DNA of 64,000 bases, from positions 1,116,001 through 1,180,000 of the forward strand of contig JAMWBK010000006.1 in NCBI GenBank assembly GCA_029953675.1. Reading direction: 5' to 3'. A model generated the notes under the pieces. That model had not been told where the DNA came from, did not search any database, and saw only the letters and a list, made by a program, of their open reading frames with translations. Of the stretch, positions 1-12,039 are shown one piece after another (the stretch's first letter is position 1; each line of letters opens with the position of its first letter). Source of the DNA: Rhodosorus marinus. Its lineage: Eukaryota; Rhodophyta; Stylonematophyceae; Stylonematales; Stylonemataceae. The translations under genes were made by a program, and so were the position numbers.

Positions 1-248
1 ACCAACCCAAGGACGCATCCAAAGGCTCGCTCTTCGGGACTTTTGGGAAACCTTCATCCGGGTAAGTCTCTTTAGTGTCAAAGTTTAACACGTTTTCAGT
101 AGAGGGGATTATGTCGTCGTCTTTCTGTGTCGAACTATGACTGAGCGGAATAACTTGCCCCTCCTTTCAAATTGCGTTCAGCAGTGTGAGGCCTGTTCTT
201 ATTTCCGAGGACGGAAAAACGGTTGGCTTTCAGCCAAAGAATGAGTAA
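1..248 (+). CDS. 3' end of an unidentified protein gene (partial)
   Basis: Two exons can be read at the left edge. The first runs from before the window to base 61 and encodes a Gly/Ser/Phe-rich stretch containing GSLFGTFGKPSSG. It is followed by a good donor (GTAAGT at 62). The last exon runs 182-248, after an acceptor ending at 181. It joins in phase 2 to give GSVRPVLISEDGKTVGFQPK, two more residues and a TAA at 246-248. Splice phase and frame agree, which is the main support. The peptide is too short to place in a family. The FG-containing stretch is low complexity and does not by itself make it a nucleoporin. The upstream part of the gene lies outside the window. Confidence 0.5.
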
Positions 249-1679
249 GGTCTATTCCAATGAACACATCGCGAACAGACTTTGCCATACCGGCCCGTCA
301 TGATCTGCCGTTGGGTGCTTGTTTTGTTCCCCTGAAGAGGAGAACGGTTCTCCCTAGGCCAGCAAAGAGTTGAGTGTTTTGTCCCTCAATGGCGAGTGAC
401 CAAAGCGTTGTGCGCCTTGGTGGGTTGTGGGTTAGACGTATCTGACTCATCACTGCCCCTTTTGCGTTGTGTGGAAATACACAGTAGGCCGCCTAGGTAC
501 GGGCCACCAATTTAGGAAGCTTTCTCGGCTTGATTCGGGTTTTCGAATTATTGGGGACGGTTGGATTGTTCCCAGTTGGTAGGCATCCAGCAGAAAGGCG
601 TAACCTGGAGACGACGAGGACTGGCTTCAGACTGAATTGGTGATGGCGCTCTCGGCCGCGATGCTTCGCGGAAGGACAGGCCTGACAGCGCTCCGATCAT
701 GATTTTCAAGGCGGTTTGCGTTCTAATTGTCGTGCTTGGAGGTACCACATGCTACGCTTTGGCCATTGCTCTCGGTGGAGAGGGCCGAAATTCTCCGTTG
801 CGCAGCCTCTGGAGCCCCATAGTCGCGACTCTGCAGCTTTTGTGTAATCTATCCGGAACCAATACAGTACAATATTAAAGAAGCAGTTGCGATTCGTCTG
901 AGGCCGAAGAACAACACTACCGGCGTGTGAAGGCGGGGCTCGACATGGTCGATCATCCAATGCTAGTCTGAGTTGGCAGCATGCACGATACCCACATTGC
1001 AAGGCTACCCTGCAAACGCATAGATGCAAACCAAACCACGCGATATCAACTGCCGAGCCGCTCCACAACTTCTTTCTATCGACGTCGAAAGTTATAGAAT
1101 ACGGTTGCTTCCTGAGCTCAGGGAAAAAACCTTGCTCCACTCAGATCACGGTGGACAAGCACAAACCCAAACAAGACACCAGTGCGAAGCAAGCACCGGT
1201 CCCGTCCCGGCCGCAGGTGTGGTGTAGGTCAATACTCCCAGATCCTCATCAACGGCGCACCTAGCCTCAACCATCCATCACCCGCGCACAGGGAGCAAGT
1301 AGTTAGCCTCTGAATAAACGAATGATGATGAGCAACTCCAAAAAAAGAATTGACTCGTGTACCGCTTTTGTCCCAAACCAAATTGTCCCAACCATAACTC
1401 AGCCCTCCCGAAAATAAGAAATTGACAATAAAGTAAAAGCCAAGGACAAAAAAGAAAATCATGTGCAAAACGATTGAAGATCAATCATCCCCACCGTCAA
1501 TCATTTTCTTCCACCCAGTCACACCGCGGCCGGCGACGCCCTGATGATGTAACATGGGATCATCTTCTAACATAGGGGTTCCGAGTTTGTTCTTTCATTT
1601 CCGAAAAACTGTTTTTCGGTGTGATCATAGATGGGGTTGATTTATTGATGTCACCAGGTTGCTAATAGTCAAACTTTGC
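249..1679. other. intergenic, no supported gene
   Basis: I see no recognisable gene here. The longest open frame (706-1140, minus) has no family match and unconvincing composition. From about 1700 the sequence passes into the G/T-rich flank of RPS4. Confidence 0.5.
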
Positions 1680-1935
1680 AGGGGGGTAGGCGATTGGATA
1701 TACCAAAAACGTGGAAGAAGGGGGGGGGGTAAAATGGTGTTTTTAGTAAATTTTGGAGGACGTGGAGGGGTTTTTTTGCTTGGGTTCGGTTTTTCGTTTT
1801 TTTTTGGTGGTCGCGGGGAGGATGATTGAAAGGGTCGAATTTGGTAGGGGAACGGAGACGGGGGAGGCCGCAGGGGAGGAGTGCGATAGGTAGGTTTGGG
1901 TGTGTGTTGTTGAGGTTTGTGGTGGAAACCTAAAA
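1680..1935 (+). promoter_or_regulatory. G/T-rich, C-poor upstream flank of RPS4
   Basis: The roughly 250 bases before the RPS4 start codon have long G and T runs on the coding strand and very little C. The same skew lies before several other genes of the window, on the coding strand in each case. It therefore looks like a property of 5' flanks or transcription start regions rather than a local accident. No TATA box is obvious. Promoter function is inferred. Confidence 0.4.
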
Positions 1936-2925
1936 ATGGCGCGTGGGCAGAAGAAGCATATGAAGCGGCTTGCCGCACCGAATCATTGGATGCTTGACAA
2001 ATTGACGGGGATTTTCGCACCGAGACCTTCCCCGGGTCCGCACAAGTTGAGGGAGTGCCTGCCGTTGGTGATCATTCTTAGGAACAGGTTGAAGTATGCG
2101 TTGAATGGCTCTGAGGCTAATCAGATTGTGAAGCAGAGGTTGATTAAGGTTGATGGCAAGGTCCGCACGGATGCTACCTTCCCGTCCGGGTTTATGGGTG
2201 AGTAAAGTTTTTGTTCGATCATTTATTGGCTTCTATTTTCCCACTGCGTTGGTTTAATCTTATGTTGTTTTGCGAGTTTTATCTTAACCTTGGATCTGCG
2301 CTCGCTCTTTGTATACGAATAGACGTTATCAGTATTGAGAGGACCAACGAAACCTTCCGACTTCTGTACGACGTCAAGGGGCGATTCAAGCTGCACAGGA
2401 TTACGACAGAGGAAGCCAAGTACAAGCTTTGTAAAGTGAAGCGGGCTCAGCTTGGACCTAACTCAGTGCCTTACATTGCGACTCATGACGGAAGATATAT
2501 TAGGTATCCCGACCCGCTGATTAAGGTTGATGACACGGTGATGATCGATATTAACACTGGAAAGGTGAGTAAGGAGCAGCGCCGTTACGAACTGATCAGT
2601 ACAAGGAGCTCACGATGAGGGTTCTTTTTCGAAATGCTAGGTCATTGACTTTGCGAAGTACGATTTGGGAAATCTGGCCATGGTTACGGGTGGACACAAT
2701 ATTGGCCGAGTAGGAACTATTGTCACAAGAGAAAAGCATCCTGGATCAACTGAGATTGTCCGTATTCGTGACGCGAACGGTCATGATTTCGCCACCCGAA
2801 GGGGGAACGTGTTCATTATCGGAAAGGGGACAACCCCTCTCATCTCCCTTCCTAAGGAGAAGGGTATTAAGAAGACTATCATCGAAGAATTCGAAGCAAG
2901 GTCAGGAAAGAAAATTACAGCATAA
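1936..2925 (+). CDS. RPS4: 40S ribosomal protein eS4 (RPS4)
   Basis: The gene encodes small ribosomal subunit protein eS4. Exons are 1936-2197, 2323-2564 and 2641-2925, giving 262 residues, close to the 263 of human RPS4X. Both introns are GT-AG (125 and 76 bases) and both donors read GTGAGT. The start is the ATG in [20 protein letters not shown], the highly conserved N terminus. An in-frame non-ATG extension upstream is not needed. The S4 RNA-binding region lies at about residues 42-105 and a KOW-type segment containing [14 protein letters not shown] at about 178-192. AATAAA follows the stop at 2941-2946, a likely polyadenylation signal. The identity is firm. Confidence 0.97.
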
Positions 2926-4929
2926 AAACAATAACGATGAAATAAACGAGTACTTTTTGAAGACTGCACTTGTGCGACGAGGAATACGAAGCGGTTTAAT
3001 TTGTATTCTTAAGATATGCTTTTGGTAGACGATGCACCACGGCGCGACCCGGCTTCGCAGATCTCCGTGCGGATAATGCTCGCTCCAGCACAAGTGGGGG
3101 TGTAACAGTATCAGAAGCCAGTGAAATAGGATCGTTGATGGCAGACCATAGAGCACGCAGACACCCTAAAGACAGAATTGCTATGCTCCAAGGACCCTGA
3201 GCGACTATAACCGGCATGGGTCCAGACACCTCGCCCACGTTGAAATAGTTTCATTCAATCATAGGTCCAAGGGCTGCCTGCGACATTCAGTGCGTCGTTT
3301 CAGTATCTAGATGAACGCGCGTACGGAGCAGTCAATGCTGGGGTCCTATAGCTTCGGGACGATCGACTTTGGGTAACGAATTACAGATCGCGTATTCAGC
3401 GCGAAGGAGTGCTCAATGGGAAGTGCTCTAGCTACTGTGAACAGCATTGCATCGAGAAAATCCCGGCTTCCCTCCTAAATCCTGCTGTGCAGAACATGCC
3501 GTCCTTGACTATCCTTTCCATGCTCTATCAAGTTTGTGATCTCAGTCTACATTTTCAAGAGTCGCAAAACTGAAACAAGAAAGGCGAAGAGAATTGAGCG
3601 GAACCTTTGGATAGGATTCTTGGCTCCGTTACCCAGCGTCCTGCTGAAAGCCTAACCGGTGAAACAGATGGGGCGTTCTCATCCAAGCTGTGCAAAGGGC
3701 CTTGTGTTTGGTGATCAACGCTCGCTCTTGAGCTTTCTGGGACCCATAATGACTGCATCAGTCAAGACCGCTATGAGCAGAGTCATATTTTTTATCCGGG
3801 TCGACTCCACCCCCGTAGAAGAGGCAACATACGGTTCTCGAAGTAGCCCCTCAGGCCGTTCTCCCAAGAAAAGGAAATTTGATAATCAAATATTTCAGAA
3901 TTAAAACAGGACCTTCATGATGCCCTTTGGAGGTTGAACAGACCCCCCAAATCCTCCACCCCAATTTGCAGAATGCGCGAGCGTCTCAGAGACGAAACCT
4001 AGGAGGGGGGTCGATTGCCCGCGTGTTTCGGGTGGGGGAGAGACTTCATCATTCATTTTTTTTTATTAAACTGTAAGACGAGACCTGTTGCAAGCGTGGA
4101 GAACAAGGGCTAATAGTTCCAATTATCTCTATTCACTGGCGAGTAGCCCATTTTACATGTACCACAATGCGATATCTTGTTCTAGAACTAGTTTTCGGTA
4201 CTATTAGAACTCCGGGGAGGAAGTTCCAACCCCCCCCCCCCTTTGTGGGTCTAGACCACAAAATTTCTTATCCTCAATCATTAACGAGACAAGAGATTGA
4301 TATCAATCAATATAATCCTGAAGTACCCAATTATTTCTTCTGCTGACTTTAATAGACTAGTATTAGTCAACATAAGTTCGGACAGGCTGCTTCGCGTGGG
4401 CTAAGCCATCCGCGAGTGACGGTTAGGAGCACTTTGAAGTCGATACATGTCAAAAAATAAGAAAACGCATGGATTTCTTGCACGGATAAGCTTACGGGTA
4501 CAAAACAAATCCGTAATATCATGTCCAGATGGAAATGAAGAAATAAGTTTCGCTAGTTTCGATAAGTAGACAGTTTCCAGTCAATCAAAGAGGAGGGGGG
4601 GAAACTTGAGCCCATAGCATCCTAAACCTTGAATATTTGTTAAATATCATATCGGAGATATTGACGCTTTACTGTCATCCCATTGTTTTCTTCAGGAAAA
4701 TAAGGAAAGGTCCCAGAGAATTGTTTTAGGAGGAGCGATGTTTCACCTGATGTGTAAAAACACCTTTGGGTGAAGGAGTTGGGGGTCTGTGTCTGGGGGC
4801 TTCCTGATACAGAACGCCAAGCACTTGAACTCATTTAATAGTTCTTTCTTTAATTGGCCAAGCTTTCGGGAGTGCTTTGAGAGAAAAATCAGGAACATTT
4901 GTCTGTAGCGGTATCCATATATCTCAGTT
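2926..4929. other. intergenic, no supported gene
   Basis: About 2 kb between RPS4 and the next gene. Only short open frames without recognisable products are present. The stretch holds G and C homopolymer runs (for example near 4005 and 4230) and AT-rich DNA at 4260-4360. I see no RNA gene. Confidence 0.45.
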
Positions 4930-5274
4930 ACCTTAGGGGGGTGTTTGGTGTTTGGTTTGTTCTGTTTGACCTGCTGCGGGGGTTGGATAAGATCTAGTTT
5001 CGAAGCGACTGGGATGGGTGTGAGGAGGGCTTGAAGAACAGTTGCATGGGTATGCTGGTTCTTCTTCGATAAGAGAAAAGGGCGAAGCATCGATGAGGAA
5101 GGTGGTGGATATTCTGGCGAGTCGAGTTGTGGTGGCTGGGTGCTCTGGGGAAAGGAGAAGGGGTGGCTGTTGAAGGGTTTCGGGGAAAGGGGTTTTTGGG
5201 GAGGGGGGAGCTTGAGTGTTTGAGTGTCCGCTTTTTGTTGTTGTTTTTGCTCTCCCTGAGCATAAAAATAGACG
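4930..5274 (+). promoter_or_regulatory. G/T-rich upstream flank of the ZnT5-like gene
   Basis: The coding strand is strongly G/T-rich and C-poor for about 340 bases and ends at the ATG at 5275. The opposite strand therefore gives a long Pro/Ser-rich open frame (4743-5285), which I treat as a composition artefact. Promoter function is inferred from the same pattern before RPS4, the START-domain gene and the UBX gene. Confidence 0.35.
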
Positions 5275-7577
5275 ATGCCGAACAATTTGGTGGTTGGGGG
5301 TGGACGGTCGTCGTCGGGGAATGGTGTCTCAGGAACCGGATCTGCGTTTCTGCTGTTTGCTCTCGGGAAGACGTTCAGGGCATTGGCGGCGTTTGCGGCG
5401 TTTCATGCGTTAAGATCGCATCATTTGCCTGCCCTACTGTTCCTGTTCATTGCGACTGCAGGCGCGGCTCTCTCCGTGGTTGGGGTGCAGCGGCCCTGGA
5501 ACGGGAAACCCATTTCTAGCCAAAAAGTATCCAAGGTATTGACGACTGCAAAAGCTGAACTAGCAATGGTTGATTGAGCTAGAAATTAGCGATCCTAACG
5601 CTTGGGCCCGTCCGCTTACTGACTTGCTTAGTTGGTCGTTGGAGGGATGATTCTTGCGGTGACGCTTGCCCTGTGGACGCTAGGCTTGAGAGAATGCGGA
5701 CCTCTTCGGACGCTGGTGATGGATGGAGCAGAGATGCCGTTGTACTATCTCTTTTCCGTCTATACGAACAGGGAGAAGGCCGATAAGCGAAGAACTAAGG
5801 GAACGGTTCTGGTGAGTTCTACACGGAATCCTAGGTGGAAAGCTCTCGTTGCAAGGAGGAGCTACTTTGCGGTTGTTTTGTTCGTTGGGCTAGGCCCTCT
5901 CTCAAAGATGCTTGTTTTTTCTCCTGCCAATCAAAGATCATTATTGCGTACCTGCTGCTGATGTTCGATGCTACCAATCGTGTACCTTCTGGCCAGGGTC
6001 TTCTGCAGAAGACCCGAATGGGTAGAGAATTGGACGAGAAAATCGTTCGTTTCAAAAACGGAACTCTTGCCAAGCTGTATGAGTTCAAGGACGTGGCCTT
6101 GAATAAAAGCACGAGTGACGTAGGTCACGGCTCCACGATTTGCGCCCCTAAAGCGTTTTTTTTTTGTTCAAGAGATTGAATGTTCTTCTTTCCGCTTGCT
6201 TGTAGCATGGTGATTCTAGGCGGCGATTGTTGTCATTTATTGAAGACCCAGAGAAGCTCGCGGAGGTTGAGAGCGCGAAGCTGCACGTTCGCCGTCTCCA
6301 AGCAACAGAGAAGAAGGCAGATGCAAATTCTGATGAAGATGAAATGGATGTTGCGGACGATGAAGCAGGAGAGATTCCTGCTAGAGGAAGAGCGCGGCGC
6401 ATTGTGAAGGATGAAAACGTGGACGACGAGGACGACGAAGACGACTCGCATGATGGTGACGACGGTGACGACGGTGACGACGGTGACGACGATATCGATG
6501 ACGAATACGTTCCTGATGAGGACTACGATGATGATATTCAGAGATGGGATGATGACCCAGAGGAAGAGGACTATGAGGATGGTACGCGGCCACAAGTGCG
6601 CACCTTCTCACGTCGCAAAACAGTACTGAAGCCTTCCGCTGTGCTGCTCATGTGGTTGTTCAGTTACGGACGAGTACTATGATTATGACTACGAGGATGA
6701 GTACGACTACCCGGCAGAGTATGATGCAGAGAAGGAACTGGACGGTAGGCAGCATCACCAACGCTTTAATTCGTTTCTGTACTCGTCGGTTGAGTCGTCT
6801 GTGTTTTCTTTTCTGTTCTGGAAACTTCCAACAGCTCCTCGGTTCAAGGATAAGGCCAAAGTCATGCGCACGATTAGCTCCGAGGAAATCGGGCAATTCA
6901 GGAAACCGCATCGAGTTATTGGCGTACTGCTGATTGTTGCTTCCTCGGTCATCACACAAGTAAGCGATCGCAACGCTAGATTTTTGTTTTTTCCGCATTC
7001 AATTTCTAACGCGTCTATTCTCGGTGACGCAGGCAAGCCGTGGTTATACCAGACACCTGGCTACGGAAATCGGCGGAGCGAAAAGATACTTCTCGTTGTC
7101 GCTCGCGACTGCTTCCGGCTCGCTCTTGATCCCAGGCGCATTGGCTTACTACTTCTCCAAAGTACCCGTACATCTCACGCCGATTTCGTTGGCACAGTTC
7201 TTGCTCGTCGGGTTCCTGTGGCTGGTGTTCCCGTATTATATCAGGTCGATTGTGAGCACGAAGTTGAACTCCAGAATACTGCTGCAGGTGAGGAAGTGAA
7301 GAGAACAAGGTACCCTCCTTGGCTTCCAAACATCTGACCTGACCGATTGTTACCTCATGGGTGTCTTCTCGCTGTATAGGCTGGAGTTTTGTTTCCATTC
7401 GTCATCGCCGCGATTGCCTCGTTTATTTTTGGATTTGGGGCTTCAGCTGGCGGTGTGAGCTTCCTTCTGTTAATATCTTTCGCGCTAAGTTCGGTTGGAT
7501 TCAAGCTCGTCATGGCGGACATGCGGCACGGACCAGAATTGCCAACGGCTGATAGCAAATCCTCTGACAAGGACTAA
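5275..7577 (+). CDS. ZnT5 (SLC30A5) N-terminal-half-like multispan membrane protein lacking the CDF domain
   Basis: Exons are 5275-5535, 5632-5811, 5937-6119, 6206-6581, 6664-6744, 6835-6959, 7033-7287 and 7380-7577, giving 552 residues. All introns are GT-AG and the phases agree. The protein has about eight or nine hydrophobic segments. Matches to the N-terminal membrane module of human ZnT5 as I remember it include CGPLRTL (about 109-115), a downstream AYLLLMFD (about 151-158) and IGGAKR (about 415-420). ZnT5 is a Golgi/secretory-pathway zinc transporter whose C-terminal half is the cation-diffusion (CDF) transporter. Here the frame stops after the N-terminal module, and I find no CDF exons in the next 1.5 kb. 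A cytosolic loop at about 245-350 is extremely acidic, with Asp-Gly-Asp repeats. With no CDF core it may be a partner or regulatory subunit rather than a transporter; that is inference. Confidence 0.72.
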
Positions 7578-9127
7578 CCGAGGGACTTCTACACTTTTCC
7601 ACGATCTATGTTCATAGCGGAAAATGAGGTGTAGAACAAGAACTAGCAATGTTTGCAGCTTGTGAATGTCCTAGCCTAGACTACAAGTCGGGTTTCTCCT
7701 ACCGGATATTAGTCCCGTGCATAGTACTGCCGAGAAACTGCGAGCTTCTCCAAACTCAATAGCCTATGTTTTCACAAGTTTAGAACCGTAAATTTTACCC
7801 ATCAGGTTCTTTCATATCGCATGCTTGGTAGCCGGAACACAAAGGTAGCGGCTACATATCAAGCAGCCGAGCTGCACTCCCTTCACAGACGGGAGTGCAG
7901 CTCGCTACCAGAAGAATCTGAATGGAATCCTGCACCATGAAGAATCCCGACGGTCAGAGGACATGACAAACTTCGGTTCTCGCTGAAGACAAACAGATGC
8001 TGTCCAGTTTTCGCGAAACACTACAAGGGCGCAGTGCCCTACACAGTTCAACCAAAAAATAGAGGTGCTAATTGGGCACTTGACTTCAGCTTCCGTTCCG
8101 TTCGGATCGCAAGTACTAGGCTTGCAGCTGTATCCTCAGAGTGGAGGGGGTATTTCAGTTGTCTCCAGACAATTTTCGTACTGCCGTAAGGCATCATCAT
8201 ATCCTCACCACCCGAACTGACTGCAGCTGAGCTTTCTAGGTGCAGCCACCCGCACCTCCTTTCCTACTCCTCCCGAACCTACGGCTTAAAATGACGAACA
8301 AATATACATATAATTACCATATACGCAGTCTATTTCTAGCAATATTCACAGTTCACCGAACAGGTTATCGTATAAACTGCAGTCATTATGCGCTTACGGA
8401 TGGGCGTGGTTAATAGGAGAAAATTTTCTTGCATCGTTATTTTTTTGGTCAAAGATTTTTCGACGGTCAGCTGTAAACACTCTCCTTTTCTGTTCTCATT
8501 TGGTGTTACAGTGTTTCACGAGAGCATCCATTGGACAAGGGATAAACATACATCCAATTAAATCGTGATTTCTTCGTACAAGGACACTGGGCAGTAAATT
8601 ATTTGTAGTAGAGGGCAAAGTTTCTCGTAATACTACAAAACAAATTGGCGAAAAAGGCCCCCGGCTGAAGTTTCTAAATAAAAACGAAACTGAAAATTAA
8701 CACAATATAAAATTATGGAAATATTCCTCAGGCCAAGAATAAAGCTCATTGGCGAATGTTTGTCTGGTGCAGAATTTGCTCTGAAAATTCGGAATCCAGA
8801 GGAAAAAAGAATTGTGGAAGATTTTATGTGGCCAAAAAAAAAGCCCAATGATACACTTCGGTTCCAGTACTGTATTTTTTCGGGTATGTTGGAAAGGTCG
8901 GACGGAGCAGTTTTAAGTCCCCGATGAAAAAGTGATTCTAGGTTGGAGGGGGGGAGAGGTGGGGGTGGGGTGATGATATTGGAAGGGTGGGAATCCAGGA
9001 GAAGAAGCTCTGGTCTGACTGAACACAGCACTGTTTTAGTTTTCAACTGAAGCTTGTTCCCCTTGTGAACAAGTTAGTGAAACGGCTGGGGACGGGCGGG
9101 CGGGGCCGGAGGGTTGGGGGCATCGCA
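7578..9127. other. intergenic with a strong hairpin, then a G-rich flank of the next gene
   Basis: No supported gene. A short open frame at 8715-8927 is AT-rich and unrecognised. The segment 8940-9125 is G-rich on the plus strand, like other 5' flanks here. The hairpin at 7868-7904 is listed separately. Confidence 0.45.
7868..7904. repeat. 14-bp perfect inverted repeat (hairpin)
   Basis: CGAGCTGCACTCCC at 7868-7881 is the exact reverse complement of 7891-7904, with a nine-base loop. Flanking bases add pairing: GGTAGCG at 7844-7850 can pair with CGCTACC at 7903-7909, and GTAGCCG at 7828-7834 with CGGCTAC at 7849-7855. It lies 291 bases after the ZnT5-like stop codon. It could be a 3'UTR element, a small structured RNA or a remnant of a foldback element. 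Confidence 0.75.
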
Positions 9128-11692
9128 ATGAGAGTAGCGATAGTGGGTGGGAACTTGACAGGATGTGCAACAGCCTGGTTATTGGAGAAGTCGTACACGG
9201 ATCTTCGAAAAGAGTATGAACTGCAGGCTAGGTATCAGGAAGATGACAGTGATGTACTACCTCCACCGCCTGAGCACTTCAAGGTAGGGATTTATTGGAG
9301 AAGATCCTCTGTTGGGGGATCACAGGCTGGCTAACCACAACGTTGTGCTCCATGCTATGGCTCTGTTTTGCGTCTAGGTGACGATATTTGAGAAACGTCC
9401 AGTTTTAGGTGGGAATAAGATGCAAACGGAAGTAATTGAGGATGTCGCGGTTGAGGTATGCAGGCTAGAAGCAAGACGTTGCAGATGCAATACGACGAAA
9501 GCGGAATTCAGAGTGTTAAAGAACTACGGGTATCTTTGTGTTTCTTGTTTCTTTTCCGCATTGCGTGTATGCTTAGGCTGGTAGACACTCTACACTTCAT
9601 TCTGATGGTGTATACGTTGGGGAGGTCCTGGATCAAATGAGCTCCGAGATTGAGCTGGATCGGTTCTGGCTTGAAGGAACCGGCTACCATAGCGTTCGGA
9701 GTTTTGCGATCTACGACGCGGACAATTCTCAATATGCGTTCCGCCATGCTGGATACTGGGGTCTCGATATTCTGAAGGTCGTCGCAAGTTCAAGTAGGTT
9801 TTTGGATGATTAGATGTCGACTCGAATGCTTTTTGCAAGAAACTGAGAGGCCAGCTTCTCCTCCGATGTTCCTTCAGTTTTCACTCGGTTGCTTCTGCTT
9901 GTGGGTTGTGGATTCGCGCTGTACCACGGACGATTCGAAATGAGTGGACTTGCTCGGTTGAAAACGATTGCCGCAGCCCTCCTCATATTCTTCAGCTTGG
10001 TGCTTTTCCCTCAGCGTTTCCTATCGAGGGTAAACCGCTCATTTGCATTTTGGTCATCCGCTATCGTTGGTTTGATGACCTATGGGACTACTGCCGCTCT
10101 ATCTAGAGGAGCGTCAAAGGTGACATTAGAACCGCATTAGCCCAGTGCACCCCTGCAATGTGGTTTGCACTCAGTACAGTATCTTTGCTCATTCTGGGGG
10201 AGTAGGGTTTTACAGACCACTTCAAGGCAATGCTCAAGGCCAACGCCACGACAAAGAGCATCACACTGGGGCATTTATTCAATCGCTGTGGATTGGGGTC
10301 GTACTGCTCAACTGATGCCGAATCAGCTTTCCGGAGCTTCAAGTTTTTGCCTGCGTTTGTAAAGCACTACTCTGATACGCAACTTCAAGTGGACAATGCG
10401 AACTCGCAACTTGCAGCAAAAGATGTTTCAACTCTTGCGGCGATGCTGTGTCAACAGAGAGCGGACGTTAGCGAAGGGGACAAAGTGCTGAGGATAAGAG
10501 GTGAATAGGCTATTCGCTGACCTAAGGAGGGACGTTCGTAGGTGGCTTACAGACGGACTTTTTGTGTTGATGGCCATGTTTTGTCAGGCGGGAACGCCAA
10601 ACTATGCGAAGCTCTCGGGCGTGGGTCTCGACAGATGCTGAACGCAGAAGTGGTCAAGATCAAGAAGAGTAGTACGGAGGAGATCAAATCTGGCAAGCCG
10701 GTGTACACTCTTAGCTACAAAATTCCAGCTCAAACGGAACCTGTGGAGGAGGAATTTAATGGAATCGTCCTCGCCTGCTCGCCCAACATGGAGGAGCTCA
10801 CCTTTGAAACTCCTGGGATTGATAGCAGTGGCGACGTTTTCGGATACACCAAGGAGATCCTCACCACGCAGACTCTGGGAAATCGAAGCAGGTAAGCGAT
10901 CGCCATTGACCGTTACTCCTGACCCGCGGGTCACTGACAAAGATTGTGGTCACTTTTTGCTAATGTGGATATTCCTGTTGACCTGGCAGGTGGTTGGCGC
11001 TCGTTGGAGGTACATTAAATCACCGCTACCTCGGTCACTTGATTGCAGATACCGTCCCAGATATGATTCTTTCTACTTCCGGCAAAGACTGGCTGAAGGT
11101 ACTGTGTGCTTGCCTCCCTGGGAGCACCGTCACACTCACTTCCGACGCGTAGGGCATACTCTGGACTTCGTCTTACGAAGCGAAATCCTACTTCGTTCCT
11201 CTTTTGCAGATTGAATGTGTTGCAGAATCCAAAAAGGGCAAGATCTGGTCCGTAATATGTACAGAAGAACCGAAGGCAGGCAAAGGATTAATTGCTGAAC
11301 TCTTCACGGACGTTAGAGAGATGAAAGTCAGGGAACGCAGTCAGCCGAGGTATAAGCCTCGGGAGTTCATCAACGGTGTTGACGGAAACGATGTCCCCAG
11401 TTTAATTCTGGGCACTCGGTAAGTGTTTCACTCAGAGGGAGAGAGGTTGACCTCCAAATCAAAAAGAGCGAGAACATAACGCTTCTGGCCCGATGCCCGA
11501 TTGTTTCCGTCATACAGGTTTATCAACGCCGCTGGGATGGACCGGCTTTCCTGTGATCCCGAGACTGACATAATTTCCGCCTGGAACGCAGCAAGCCTAT
11601 TTTCTGTCGGGGTCAATTGGATGGAAGAGAGGGAAGAAGAGGGAGAGGAGGAGGAATTCTATAATGCTCCTGTGGACGAGCTCACCAGCTAG
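9128..11692 (+). CDS. prenylcysteine oxidase-like FAD-dependent oxidoreductase
   Basis: Nine exons: 9128-9283, 9378-9455, 9577-9793, 9878-10119, 10206-10500, 10588-10891,10990-11098, 11210-11418 and 11518-11692, giving 594 residues. The protein opens with a Rossmann dinucleotide-binding strand (MRVAIVGGNLTGCATAWLLE) at the ATG. A second part, FEKRPVLGG, leads to VEAGRHS, corresponding to the YEAGGS motif of prenylcysteine oxidase (PCYOX1). GGNAKLCEAL at about 330 matches the VEGGNKL region, and FINAAGMDR near the C terminus matches NGIECAAS. PCYOX enzymes cleave the thioether of prenylcysteine using FAD. Unusually, exon 4 (about residues 151-231) holds two hydrophobic, membrane-like segments where the animal enzyme is soluble helix. 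The acidic C-terminal tail is not conserved. AATAAA lies at 11956. The family is likely; exact activity is not shown. Confidence 0.8.
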
Positions 11693-12039
11693 TCTGCGAA
11701 CTCGTCGAACTCTATGTCCGAACTTTCACCTCATTCTCCCTCCTTAAATTTTGAAAAGTTCCGTCCATGTCGATACAATCTGGATTATGTCTACTAGTCC
11801 TTAGCTTTTTCACGGATTTCAACCTGCTTCCCATAAAGAAGAGTCTCACCACTGGTGGCGGGGTACGTCGTGCTCACAGCAGAGACAATACTGGGAAGTG
11901 ACCAGGGAGTTTGGACTTATGTGCTCGTAGGGGGCGAGTTTGAATCAGCTTGTTCAATAAATGGTTCTTTCTATTGTACATTATTACAATTTTTCTTATC
12001 CTTGCTACTTCGTGGCGGCTTTAGGCCCCGACCACCAAT
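11693..12039. other. short convergent intergenic region
   Basis: Separates the 3' ends of the PCYOX-like gene (+) and the first GH86-like gene (-). It holds AATAAA at 11956-11961 on the plus strand. Nothing else is apparent. Confidence 0.5.

Noticed and set aside
706-1140. 144-residue minus-strand frame
   Set aside because: High Cys/Trp/Arg content, no recognisable motif, and no adjoining exons.
4743-5285. 180-residue minus-strand Pro/Ser/Gln-rich frame
   Set aside because: It reads the complement of a G/T-rich 5' flank. Codon composition follows the skew and there is no domain.
9065-9127. N-terminal extension of the PCYOX-like protein
   Set aside because: It needs a non-ATG start and is Gly/Arg-rich flank. 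The ATG at 9128 directly precedes the Rossmann strand.
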